From Acidovorax sp. 210-6 (GTDB lineage Bacteria; Pseudomonadota; Gammaproteobacteria; Burkholderiales; Burkholderiaceae_C), in contig NZ_JAACJE010000001.1 in the NCBI RefSeq assembly GCF_010020825.1, positions 496,001-560,000 on the forward strand: 64,000 nt of DNA. Direction: 5' to 3'. The first letter of the stretch is position 1, and each line of letters opens with the position of its first letter. A model generated the notes under the pieces. It saw nothing but the letters and a program-made list of their open reading frames with translations. It was not told the origin of the DNA and ran no database searches. Made by a program: the position numbers and the translations under genes. This document shows, one piece after another, positions 34,892-43,234 of this stretch.

Positions 34892-36951
34892 GGTGCGGAC
34901 CGCAATTGACCCACGACGAACGCGTGGTAATCGGCAGCCAGGGCGTCGGATCCCTTGGCAGCGTCAAGCGCTGACCTGATCCCTGCTACCAGTTTGGCGA
35001 ATTCAGTGCGTTCGGTTGCCGAGGTCTGTCGCGCCAAAGACTCAACAAAGAGACCCAGCTCACCAAGCTTGAACAAGCGATCGGCCGGCTGCTGCACGGG
35101 TTCGCGCTGCAACAAGGTCGCCAGCCCCGAAAGGGGTTCGACGACTTGGCTACGAATGGCACGCTGGCGGGCTGATGGCTCGTCGACCTTGAGCGATTCG
35201 GCTAGGCGCCGTTCGAAGCACCCCTCAACACTGGAAAACAACGAGAGGTAGTGCTGCATGGCGATCACACAGTTCGCTTCGCGATCGACGTCAAGCATCG
35301 CGACCGGCAGGGCCGCACTGTTACGGCCGTCCAGCCATTGCGTGGATTCTGGGTCCTCCCCTTCGTCGGCACCGTTGGGATTAAGGTGGAAGGCCAGCCA
35401 ATCCCAACTGGACGCATGTATCAGGGCTTGTCGGTCGGCGATGATTTCACCACCGTACTGGAACGGGAACCAGAAACTTCGATCGCCCTTTTGCCGATGC
35501 CGAAACTCGAGCGTGCGGCCGCCGAGCAGCGTGTTGCGGAACTGGCCGATGGGGATGTCCTGTGATACGCCATCAGCAAATGTGAGAAGCATGTCTGCCC
35601 AGTGGATATCGTATTCCGCCATCCGCTCCAGCTGCTTACCGTGCACCCTAAACCGGAAGCAATCGGCACCTGGTGACGGGGCGAGTACGACGAAATCGAT
35701 GAAGCCCGGAAACAGCGCATCCTCGCCGATCTCCTCAGGATCAGACTTGGGTGGGGACTCAGGCGGTAGCGCCGGGAGTTCTTCGAAATGATTACTGGGT
35801 GCGACCGACAAGCCGCGCAAAACGATCTCGCGCAAAGCGTGGGCGTTGTTGATCCGTTCTATGAAACCCAGTTCGCGGTTGTCCCCGAGCCAAGCCTTAC
35901 GCGAAAAATTCGCGCTGCCCAGGTAGGCGATGCCGGCGCCATCCCCCGTCGCTAGCAGCAGGACCTTCGCGTGCAGCACGCGATTGAGTGCCAGATCCTT
36001 GGTAGATTGGCTGCCCTGCCGTTCGATCCGTGCGCGTTCATCAGCGGAGATCGTTTCCGGAATCAGGCGAAGGGCCGATTGATCCGGAGCGAAATGCTTG
36101 CCGAAGTGGGCCTTGGAGAGGTTCGCTTGATTGGCTGCATCGGTGACAATTTCCAGGCGGGAGAGCGTCGGGAAGCGGCGGCTAATCTGCTCGGCTAGGC
36201 AATGAGGGGCGGGGTTTTCGTCGAAAAAGGGGGAGACGGCAAAGAGGCTCGACGGTACTTGCCCCGGGAACCAGGCATTCCACTGGTCAACCAGCGCGTC
36301 GAGGCCGGAGCGCTCCCCGTAGCCGGAAGTCAGTAGATGACCGGGCTTCTCGGGGGCCGGCGGTGGAAGCCTCCAGCTGCTTGTTCGCGCATCCAAGGTT
36401 GCCATCGCAGCGGCCAGCGCCGATTGCGATGACGCTTGCGCCTCGGTCATGTAGTGCTCCCGAAGAAACGTCATCCATTCGACGAGAATGTGCGTATCCG
36501 CCGACTTTGCGGACTGCCAAGTCCATTCCTGTAGGACCTCGCGATTGCGGAAGAGCCCGGTGTAGGTCAGGTTGAAGCTTCCAACGACCAACCGGATCGC
36601 CTTACGGGTGACGATGCAGTAAGCCTTGCTGTGGTGACAGGAAAACCCTGGGGTCTTGCAGGGGTGCAGTTCCAAGAATTGTGGCAGGCGACCGAATGGT
36701 TTGGTCTTGCGTGCATCGTAGAAGACCACGGGCCTGATGGTCGACAGCAGCTTTAATCCGGAACGGGCCAGGTCCTTTTGTTCCTCCAGTGCGCGGTGTT
36801 GCACCAGATTCAGGAGCTGCTGCTCATCGAACTCAAAGGTGAGAACCATGAGGTGCTCAATCGGATCGTCCTCTGCGAGCGCCACGGCTGCCGAGAAGAT
36901 TTCGGAGAAATTGAGGAAGTCGCCGGACGGCATTGGAAGCTTTTTCGCCAT
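34888..36951 (-). CDS. Phospholipase D-like nuclease with two HKD-type motifs
   Basis: A 687-residue protein. The first HKD-type motif is HHSKAYCIVTRKAIRLVVGSFNLTYTG (about residue 107), the second LHAKVLLLATGDGAGIAYLGSANFSRKAW (about residue 335); the H-x-K and G-S-x-N parts are intact in both. PLD-fold proteins in defence operons are usually nucleases. The ATG used overlaps the previous stop as ATGA; an in-frame start nine codons upstream exists. It ends with an ATGA overlap into the helicase gene, so the two are coupled. No signal peptide is present, so it acts in the cytosol. Confidence 0.85.
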   Translation of the reverse strand: MAKKLPMPSGDFLNFSEIFSAAVALAEDDPIEHLMVLTFEFDEQQLLNLVQHRALEEQKDLARSGLKLLSTIRPVVFYDARKTKPFGRLPQFLELHPCKTPGFSCHHSKAYCIVTRKAIRLVVGSFNLTYTGLFRNREVLQEWTWQSAKSADTHILVEWMTFLREHYMTEAQASSQSALAAAMATLDARTSSWRLPPPAPEKPGHLLTSGYGERSGLDALVDQWNAWFPGQVPSSLFAVSPFFDENPAPHCLAEQISRRFPTLSRLEIVTDAANQANLSKAHFGKHFAPDQSALRLIPETISADERARIERQGSQSTKDLALNRVLHAKVLLLATGDGAGIAYLGSANFSRKAWLGDNRELGFIERINNAHALREIVLRGLSVAPSNHFEELPALPPESPPKSDPEEIGEDALFPGFIDFVVLAPSPGADCFRFRVHGKQLERMAEYDIHWADMLLTFADGVSQDIPIGQFRNTLLGGRTLEFRHRQKGDRSFWFPFQYGGEIIADRQALIHASSWDWLAFHLNPNGADEGEDPESTQWLDGRNSAALPVAMLDVDREANCVIAMQHYLSLFSSVEGCFERRLAESLKVDEPSARQRAIRSQVVEPLSGLATLLQREPVQQPADRLFKLGELGLFVESLARQTSATERTEFAKLVAGIRSALDAAKGSDALAADYHAFVVGQLRSAP

Positions 36952-38204
36952 CACTGGATTCCTGCGTACTGCTGCCACAGCTGGGCCCGCTCAAAATGCC
37001 AGTTGCGGCGATAGCGCCATTGGGTAGCCGACAGCAGCGTTTCGGGCGCATCGGCGACCGATTTGAAAAACTGCATGAATTTCTGACCATCGACGCGATC
37101 CTGGACAGCGATCGCATCTCCCGTGATGAAGGGGGACGTTCCCTTGCCGCGCTGGTGCGCCGAGTGGTGGGCAAGGACCGTCGCCACCATCGTCGGAAAA
37201 TCCGCTATGTTCTCTAGAGTGCCCGGCAGTGCCCAAAACTCACGTGACCCCTGCACGGCGCGGAACGCGCGCGCGGCCTCACGAACGTCGTTCGTGACCT
37301 GGGTTGGCAGGGTATTGGCGGACAGACCGATCTTCTGGACGTAGTCCAGGCGCCTGACGTACTCCCATTCGAAAACAAACTGGACGAGACCCGATAGCCG
37401 TTCGAAACAGTTGCAAAGCTCGATTCGACGGCAAAGCTCCGGGTGGGCCTTGTAATGCGCCAGCAAGCCCTGGAAGAAGCTAGTGTAGGTATCGACCTGG
37501 CGGCCGAGGGCAAGGACGTCTTCGGGAACCGGCTCGTCCCATAGCGGAGCAATAAGGGGTTCACGGCTACAAAGGTCATGAATTAGGGCTTGCCAGGTTT
37601 TTCGCTCTGCAGACTCGGGTTCGGCATCCAGGCGATAAACCCGCGCCCACTCGTCGAGTGCAGCATCGGCAAACAAATCGACGCCCGACATCCATCGGGT
37701 CGCAAGGTTTGCGAAATCAAATCCGTTCCGGTGCTGCCAGGCTTCGGCAAGTGCTGCGCCGCTGGCGGACAACCCAGCGCCATTGGGCTGGAGAATTCGC
37801 CACGTCGTGCTGGGGCCCCCGTAGTGGCCCAGTGCACCGTAGTTGAGGCGCGCATACAAAGCCGGTCGTTTTTTCGCATCGTCCAAGCACAAGTAATCCT
37901 GGCCGGTGAGAGGCTCGTACTTAGTCACATTGATGACCGAGTCGCCACCACGAACGCTCAACACACCCCAGAGAATCTCAAGGTCGCGCACCCGCCGAAG
38001 GAAGTTCTTTTGGCCAGGCTTCAGCGAATTCCGCTCCAGGAAGCTGAACGCAAACGCCAAAAAACCTTGGTAAGCGGGATGGTTCGTCAGAACTGTGAAA
38101 GGGCGGAAGAGTCCGGAGGAGATTTCCCCCGCAGGTTTCAGGTAGCCCAGCGGGTCAACGGAGTTGCCAGCGGATTCGGTGATAACGAAATCGGTAAATT
38201 TCAT
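36951..38204 (-). CDS. Unknown protein of the helicase-PLD operon
   Basis: A 417-residue protein with no recognised motif. The start at MKFTDFVITES overlaps the WYL gene stop as ATGA. The N-terminal part has LFRPFTVLTNHPAYQGFLAFAFSFLER and a following RRVRDLEILWGVLS, and the middle has LGHYGGPSTTWRILQPNGAGLSASGAALAEAW. The size and position recall the DUF6361-type proteins found beside PLD and helicase genes in defence loci, but the diagnostic DUF6361 N-terminus is absent. It could be the phage sensor or a specificity subunit, which is inference. Confidence 0.75.
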   Translation of the reverse strand: MKFTDFVITESAGNSVDPLGYLKPAGEISSGLFRPFTVLTNHPAYQGFLAFAFSFLERNSLKPGQKNFLRRVRDLEILWGVLSVRGGDSVINVTKYEPLTGQDYLCLDDAKKRPALYARLNYGALGHYGGPSTTWRILQPNGAGLSASGAALAEAWQHRNGFDFANLATRWMSGVDLFADAALDEWARVYRLDAEPESAERKTWQALIHDLCSREPLIAPLWDEPVPEDVLALGRQVDTYTSFFQGLLAHYKAHPELCRRIELCNCFERLSGLVQFVFEWEYVRRLDYVQKIGLSANTLPTQVTNDVREAARAFRAVQGSREFWALPGTLENIADFPTMVATVLAHHSAHQRGKGTSPFITGDAIAVQDRVDGQKFMQFFKSVADAPETLLSATQWRYRRNWHFERAQLWQQYAGIQ

Positions 38205-39187
38205 GGCGTGAATGTGGACTTTGCTGAATTTTTTCTCGTGCGGCGCACACGGGAAACGGCGTCCCCAAACCCACGCAACCACCACTCCAGCATCGCGCTG
38301 TCAACCACTGTTGCCGTGATTTCCAATTCCCCGTCCTCTAGTTCAACCACTTGTTGGTCGCTGGACAATGGTGACTCCATGAGGTGCAACCCCGCACTGC
38401 GTTCAATGCGGAAGACCAGTCGGACCTTCTCTCCCTCACCAAACCCAAAACGCCCGTCATCGTCATAGCGCTTGAGGTCAAATGTCTTGGGCCGCTCGAA
38501 GGTGAGCGTTGAAACTTCGGCTGCAGCGATCCGATGCAACGCCAGGTTGCGTTCGTTGTCAAAGCCCTGGTAACGGCAAACGAGATACAGCCGCGATCCC
38601 TGTTGCACCAGGCCCAGCGGCATCACGTCTGCGCTGGTGCGTTTGCCGCCTGCATTCTTGTATTCGATGTGCAGCCAGTGATTGCTGTACAGCGCTTCGC
38701 TCACTGCCTCAAACACACCGGAAACAATCTTGGGCGGTAGCAACGGCTGGCTGGTCGCCACCACTCGTACCTTCCCAGGCCATTCGCGTTCCAGGCGGGC
38801 GCTGCTCTCCAGACCCAGATTGCGTCTCGCTTGACTGAAAAACGCATCCATGGACTTCATTAGCCGGGGCGGCAACAAGTTCTTGAGGTGCTCCTGCGCC
38901 AATTGCAGCAGCAGAGACTCTTGGGGCGTGAGGTTGGGCACAGCGAGTGCTTTAGACTGCTCCAGCCATCGATAGCCATAGGGCTTGCTGCTGTCGTCGC
39001 GCTCGATTTCGAAGTGCTCGCTGAGCATTTCCAGCTGACGCTGGATGGTGCGCAGTTCTCGCTCCATCCCTGCATGCTTGAGTTGCTGGTGCAGTTCACT
39101 GGCAGTGACCTTGCGGCCACGGGGAATACGGCGCAGCAGTTCGACAGCGAGCTTGACCGTTTCGAGGGTGTCGGATCGTTTCGCCAT
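38201..39187 (-). CDS. WYL-domain transcriptional regulator of the operon
   Basis: A 328-residue regulator. The N-terminal winged HTH (about residues 5-70: RRIPRGRKVTASELHQQLKHAGMERELRTIQRQLEMLSEHF) is followed by a WYL-type domain (about 140-240: ALYSNHWLHIEYKNAGGKRTSADVMPLGLVQQGSRLYLVCRYQGFDNERNLALHRI) and a WCX-like C-terminus. WYL regulators bind nucleic-acid ligands and often control phage-defence operons. It lies inside the operon, with 1 bp to the DUF2779 gene and a 4-bp overlap with the next gene, so it may autoregulate the unit. Confidence 0.88.
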   Translation of the reverse strand: MAKRSDTLETVKLAVELLRRIPRGRKVTASELHQQLKHAGMERELRTIQRQLEMLSEHFEIERDDSSKPYGYRWLEQSKALAVPNLTPQESLLLQLAQEHLKNLLPPRLMKSMDAFFSQARRNLGLESSARLEREWPGKVRVVATSQPLLPPKIVSGVFEAVSEALYSNHWLHIEYKNAGGKRTSADVMPLGLVQQGSRLYLVCRYQGFDNERNLALHRIAAAEVSTLTFERPKTFDLKRYDDDGRFGFGEGEKVRLVFRIERSAGLHLMESPLSSDQQVVELEDGELEITATVVDSAMLEWWLRGFGDAVSRVRRTRKNSAKSTFTP

Positions 39188-39188
39188 A

Positions 39189-40724
39189 TCAGATCTTCAA
39201 AGACGAGTTGGAGAACGCGGCCCAAAGACGGACCATGGCGTAAGTGTCGAGCGCGCAATACGCCAGAAGTTGTTGCTCAATCTCAGCCTTGCGTGCCGCC
39301 GAGGTTTGCGGCGAAATCGCTTCCAGAAATGCTTCCATGGCCATGCCACCATCCTGGACGCCATCAAGGTCTCCGTATTTCAAGTCTGGGCACAGCGCTG
39401 GGAGTACCGCCTTGATGCTCCAGCTCCCTTGCTGGCTTGGGTGGTAGTAGTGCTCACGCGCCACAAGCAGCAGATCCACAACACGCTCGTTCAGCGCCAG
39501 GAGGGCTTCGGACAGTCGTGGAAAACGCTGCGCCAGATCGCGGATCCGGGCCATTTCAAAACCAGCGTTGTAGACAAAGATGGGGCCACGCTCGCCGCAT
39601 GCACTGAGCAATGCTTCAGCAAAGGCTTTTGAGGGGTCACCGCCCGAGAGATCAAGAAAAGCCAGCTGTTCGAGCTTCCCGGTACGCGCGAGGCGATGCA
39701 CGCTGAACTGAAACGGGATCTGCTGGTAGGGGCGCGTGCCTTTCCAGATGGGTACGGCGAACTGGATGGTCTCAAAGTCCATGAAAAACGCGGGCAGTTT
39801 GTGCTGGGCCAGTTCTCGCAGCGCACTATCTTTGTCAAAGTACGTCTTTCCCGTGAGCGTGACCGCCTTCACGCGCCTCTGCTTCTCGCTGAGCAACGCA
39901 TCCGGTACATCGCGCAGTTCGCACACTCCATGGGCCTCGACATGTGCTTTCAGCCCTTTGCTCTGTGCCCCCGGTAGCCAATGCAGAGGCTGCTCTGCTT
40001 GGGGCTCCTGGCCTTGGCAATAAGAGAAGAAACCGCATTCATAGGGCGCGCTGCACTGCTCGCCCGTTGAAACACGGGGTTCCTTCTTCTTGGCAACGAT
40101 TCCGTGGGACTCGTCGATCCAGCTGCGAACCTCTGTCTCGCGTGAAAACGCCTCGTTGGTCAGATCGTTCTCGACCAAAAGCCCGCTGTAGTCACCACCG
40201 CCTGGATAGACCCATGAACTGTCGATATGAGCCAGCGCAATCCCAGCCAGGGGCACACCAGAGGAGCGAGCCAGAAAGGCTTGCACGGCAGCATCGTCCC
40301 GGTGGTAATCCTTGACAGAGGTGGACGACTTCACTTCCACCATGCGCCAGGCCCTTTTGCCGCCTCGCTTGACAGGCAGCATCACGTCGGCAAAGGCCAG
40401 TGCCCCTTCGGCACGGAATCCAGCCTCGAAGATCGGCTGATTCACTTGCAGGAGCGCCTGTGTCCGCGCAAAGGCTGCCTCGAAGCCCCCTACTTTGAAA
40501 TCGATCAGCGCGCCTTTGCCCTTGGGGTCATAGACCTGCCTGGCGATGTCGCCAACTTGGTGACCCACCGTGAAGCTGGCCTGGGTGGCCGAGGAGTCTT
40601 CTCGCAGGTCCGGGCGATGTACCTCCAGCCACAGTCGCTTGGGGCACTGCCGAAACGCCAGCAGCTTCGATTTGGAAAGCACACGCAAGGCCGACTCCCT
40701 CTTGTTTGAAAGAAATTCTCCCAT
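39189..40724 (-). CDS. DUF2779 protein: Cas4-like PD-(D/E)XK plus DnaQ-like exonuclease
   Basis: A 511-residue two-nuclease protein. The N-terminal half is Cas4/RecB-like: FRQCPKRLWLEVHRPDL, a VEVKSSTSVKDYH core and a later cysteine group (EQCSAPYECGFFSYCQ) that could hold an Fe-S cluster. The C-terminal half is a DEDD-type 3'-5' exonuclease: FFMDFETIQFAVPIW (motif I, Asp and Glu), VYNAGFEMARIRDLA (motif II) and a YCALDTYAMVRLW end (motif III). The ATG used is 10 bp after the AAA gene stop; an ATG 14 codons upstream would overlap it by 32 bp. It is the second gene of the operon. Confidence 0.8.
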   Translation of the reverse strand: MGEFLSNKRESALRVLSKSKLLAFRQCPKRLWLEVHRPDLREDSSATQASFTVGHQVGDIARQVYDPKGKGALIDFKVGGFEAAFARTQALLQVNQPIFEAGFRAEGALAFADVMLPVKRGGKRAWRMVEVKSSTSVKDYHRDDAAVQAFLARSSGVPLAGIALAHIDSSWVYPGGGDYSGLLVENDLTNEAFSRETEVRSWIDESHGIVAKKKEPRVSTGEQCSAPYECGFFSYCQGQEPQAEQPLHWLPGAQSKGLKAHVEAHGVCELRDVPDALLSEKQRRVKAVTLTGKTYFDKDSALRELAQHKLPAFFMDFETIQFAVPIWKGTRPYQQIPFQFSVHRLARTGKLEQLAFLDLSGGDPSKAFAEALLSACGERGPIFVYNAGFEMARIRDLAQRFPRLSEALLALNERVVDLLLVAREHYYHPSQQGSWSIKAVLPALCPDLKYGDLDGVQDGGMAMEAFLEAISPQTSAARKAEIEQQLLAYCALDTYAMVRLWAAFSNSSLKI

Positions 40725-40734
40725 GGGTTTGTGC

Positions 40735-42873
40735 TCACAAAAACCCAATGGCGCGATTCGTGCCATGTTTCACTGCGCATTCGGCTTCGAGGGCCGATAC
40801 AAGGGCGGTAGCAGACGTGATGGGCCGGAATCGGTGCTGACGCACCACGGCTGCAAAGTCTCCCGGCGTCAGCGAAACCAGTCGTGAAATCCTGGCTTGC
40901 TCCTCCGGCAGCGGTTGCTGCAATCCGAGTCCTTCGCAGTGACGCGAAAGCAGCCCCCACGCTTGGTCGGCACGCAGAAAGTCGAACATCACTTTGAGGT
41001 CAAACCGGCGCAGGGCCGCCTGGTCCAGCCCTTCCATCAGGTTGGTCGAGGCTACAAACACGCCAGAGAACGATTCCATCTGGGTCAGCATTTCATTGAC
41101 CTCGCTCATTTCCCAGTTGTGCTGGGCACCCCGCCTGTCCTGCAGAAAGCTGTCCACCTCATCGATCAAGAGGAGCGCGCCTTCGTTTTGCGCCTCGCGG
41201 AAAGCCTTGGCGATGTTCTTTTCGCTCTCGCCCAACCACTTGGATTTCAGATCGGAAGCGCGTTTAACGAGCAGTGGGACGCCGAGCTGCTCAGCGAGCC
41301 AGCGTCCGTAGGCCGTCTTGCCGGTGCCAGGTGGTCCGTACAGACAGAGCCTGCCAGAGCGCGCAGCGACAAGGCCTGCGGCTACGGCCGCCAGATCCAC
41401 ATCGGCATGGATGAAGCCAGGGTCGTAAATCTCCGGCAGACCGCTTGGATCGTGCTGTACTAACGGGCGATGTCCTTGCGCTTCAAGCGTGTTGGAGATC
41501 AAGCGCTCAAAGGCAGCAGCCGCATTCTTGTGGCCGATTGCATCCCGAATCGAACGCACAACAGAACCAGCCTTGACGATCACAGCCGGTGCTAGGAATT
41601 CAACATCAGCGATCCGCGAGATACTTCTTGCATCCAGCAAGTCTCCGCAATTGGCTTGCAGAATGCGCTCACGTTGTCGCTTGGGCGGCACAGGTAGCTC
41701 AAACACCATGTCAAAGCGTCGAACGAATGCAGGATCAAGACCTTCAAGGGAATTGGACAGCCACAGGGTGGGCACCGGATTTTCTTCGAGCATCCGGTTG
41801 ATCCAAGCCTTTCGTAGCTGAGCCGTGCTCTTGCGGCCAAAAATCCCATTGCCGTCGTTGAATACGTCTTCGACTTCATCGAAAACGACCAACGCCTTGC
41901 GTTGCGCAAAGAAGCTTTGCGCTGCGCGAAATGCACGTAGCCGACGTTCTCCATTGACTGGGTCACCATCAGCATCTTCACTGGCAACTTCAAAAAGCTC
42001 GCAAGCCAGTTCACTTGCCAACGCTCGGACTAGCTGACTCTTTCCGGTTCCTGGTGCACCGTGAAGAAAAATGTTGACACCACGTCTACCCGTCAAGACG
42101 GTATGCCGAAGATATGGATGCAAAACATCAAGCATTGGCTGGATGTGATCGTAGTCTGCCAAGCTAAGCTGGCCAGGATCGACCTCCGAAACGGTGCCCC
42201 GCAGCAAGCTAGCGGGAGCTACCTCGGATGAAATCATTAAATCTGCGAAGGCATCAGAGAGCAGGTTCAACTTACCTCGGAGTTGGTTGTCTCCGCTGCG
42301 CTCCACCGAGATCAAACCAGAGCGTGACAGGATGCCTTCCGCGCCCAGTGAAGACCGAATTTCCGTTTCAGGGATATTCAGAATCACAGATAGGACATGA
42401 AAAAGCTTGACCGACGAAAGTCGACCTAAGCAATCTGCAGTTTCGTCAAGCCTGCGCTCAGCATTGATCAGTACGGCAAATTCGAGAAGCCTGCAATCTG
42501 TCGGCGTCAGCCCTACCAGATCTGCCAATTGCCCAATGTTGAGTTTCAGGCACGGAGGAATTGTTAGGCTCGCCGCTTGCTTTTCAGCGTGCCGGTGAAG
42601 CAGCCTCAGTTGAGCCAATACCTGTTTCGCATCGAAATCCCTTTCGGCAACAGGTGTGTCGCGCTTTCGCAGAAACTCAGGAATCGAATGCTGCGACGCA
42701 TCAATCCAGAAACCCAACCCAAGCGCCTCTGCGACGGGGTCATTGCTAAAGCCTCGAGAAGTGACAAATTCGCGGTGCCCTCCCAACGTCATCAAAATAC
42801 GCAAGATCCAGAGTTGGACGGCAGGGCAGATATCCAGTGCATTCCCTGCACCACTGGTTCGAAGTATTGTCAT
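40735..42873 (-). CDS. Tandem AAA+ ATPase, first gene of the six-gene operon
   Basis: A 712-residue protein. The N-terminal 230 residues have no known motif and are largely helical. Two AAA+ modules follow: GAPGTGKS (about residue 272) with VVFDEVEDVF and a RRFDMVFEL sensor/arginine-finger region, and GPPGTGKT (about 513) with LLIDEVDSFLQD and RRFDLKVMF. Both Walker sets are intact, so a hexameric remodelling ATPase is likely. An ATG start is used; the frame is open nine codons further with only a TTG. It leads the operon, and its promoter must be in 42874-43234. Confidence 0.85.
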   Translation of the reverse strand: MTILRTSGAGNALDICPAVQLWILRILMTLGGHREFVTSRGFSNDPVAEALGLGFWIDASQHSIPEFLRKRDTPVAERDFDAKQVLAQLRLLHRHAEKQAASLTIPPCLKLNIGQLADLVGLTPTDCRLLEFAVLINAERRLDETADCLGRLSSVKLFHVLSVILNIPETEIRSSLGAEGILSRSGLISVERSGDNQLRGKLNLLSDAFADLMISSEVAPASLLRGTVSEVDPGQLSLADYDHIQPMLDVLHPYLRHTVLTGRRGVNIFLHGAPGTGKSQLVRALASELACELFEVASEDADGDPVNGERRLRAFRAAQSFFAQRKALVVFDEVEDVFNDGNGIFGRKSTAQLRKAWINRMLEENPVPTLWLSNSLEGLDPAFVRRFDMVFELPVPPKRQRERILQANCGDLLDARSISRIADVEFLAPAVIVKAGSVVRSIRDAIGHKNAAAAFERLISNTLEAQGHRPLVQHDPSGLPEIYDPGFIHADVDLAAVAAGLVAARSGRLCLYGPPGTGKTAYGRWLAEQLGVPLLVKRASDLKSKWLGESEKNIAKAFREAQNEGALLLIDEVDSFLQDRRGAQHNWEMSEVNEMLTQMESFSGVFVASTNLMEGLDQAALRRFDLKVMFDFLRADQAWGLLSRHCEGLGLQQPLPEEQARISRLVSLTPGDFAAVVRQHRFRPITSATALVSALEAECAVKHGTNRAIGFL

Positions 42874-43234
42874 GATGATTTTTCCCGTTAGTGGGATCAA
42901 TCATCATTAAAGGTGCGACATCATGTGTCGCATGGATAGCTGGGTCACTCATCAACAGTCGCTTCACAAGAGTCACGGCAGTCGCATCACAGGTTCACAT
43001 CCTCCGGGCGACATTGGCTGTGCCGTGGGCGCTCAGTTTGGGCGACGGCTTTCTGTCAATCCTCGTGAAAGCGAGCTTCCGAGCAAAGGCCAGAACCTCC
43101 TCTAACCTACTGCCTTGCGCGCGTTGAGTTGAGAATCAAAGTGCAGTTGCATCTCCAAAAGTACACTTCATCCTGTACCGTCCGTCCAGTTTCGTAATTG
43201 GGTATCACCCCAGGTTTTCCTCCTGAATGATTCC
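42874..43234. other. Promoter region of the six-gene operon
   Basis: This 361-bp stretch lies between the polB stop and the AAA gene start, both on the minus strand. It must contain the operon promoter and any WYL-regulator site. No clear operator palindrome or terminator hairpin was identified by eye. Confidence 0.35.

Noticed and set aside
31496-38204. DISARM system
   Set aside because: A helicase and PLD protein are present, but no DUF1998 protein (DrmB) or DrmA-type helicase is seen, and the methyltransferase nearby is an MmeI-type fusion on a separate transcript.
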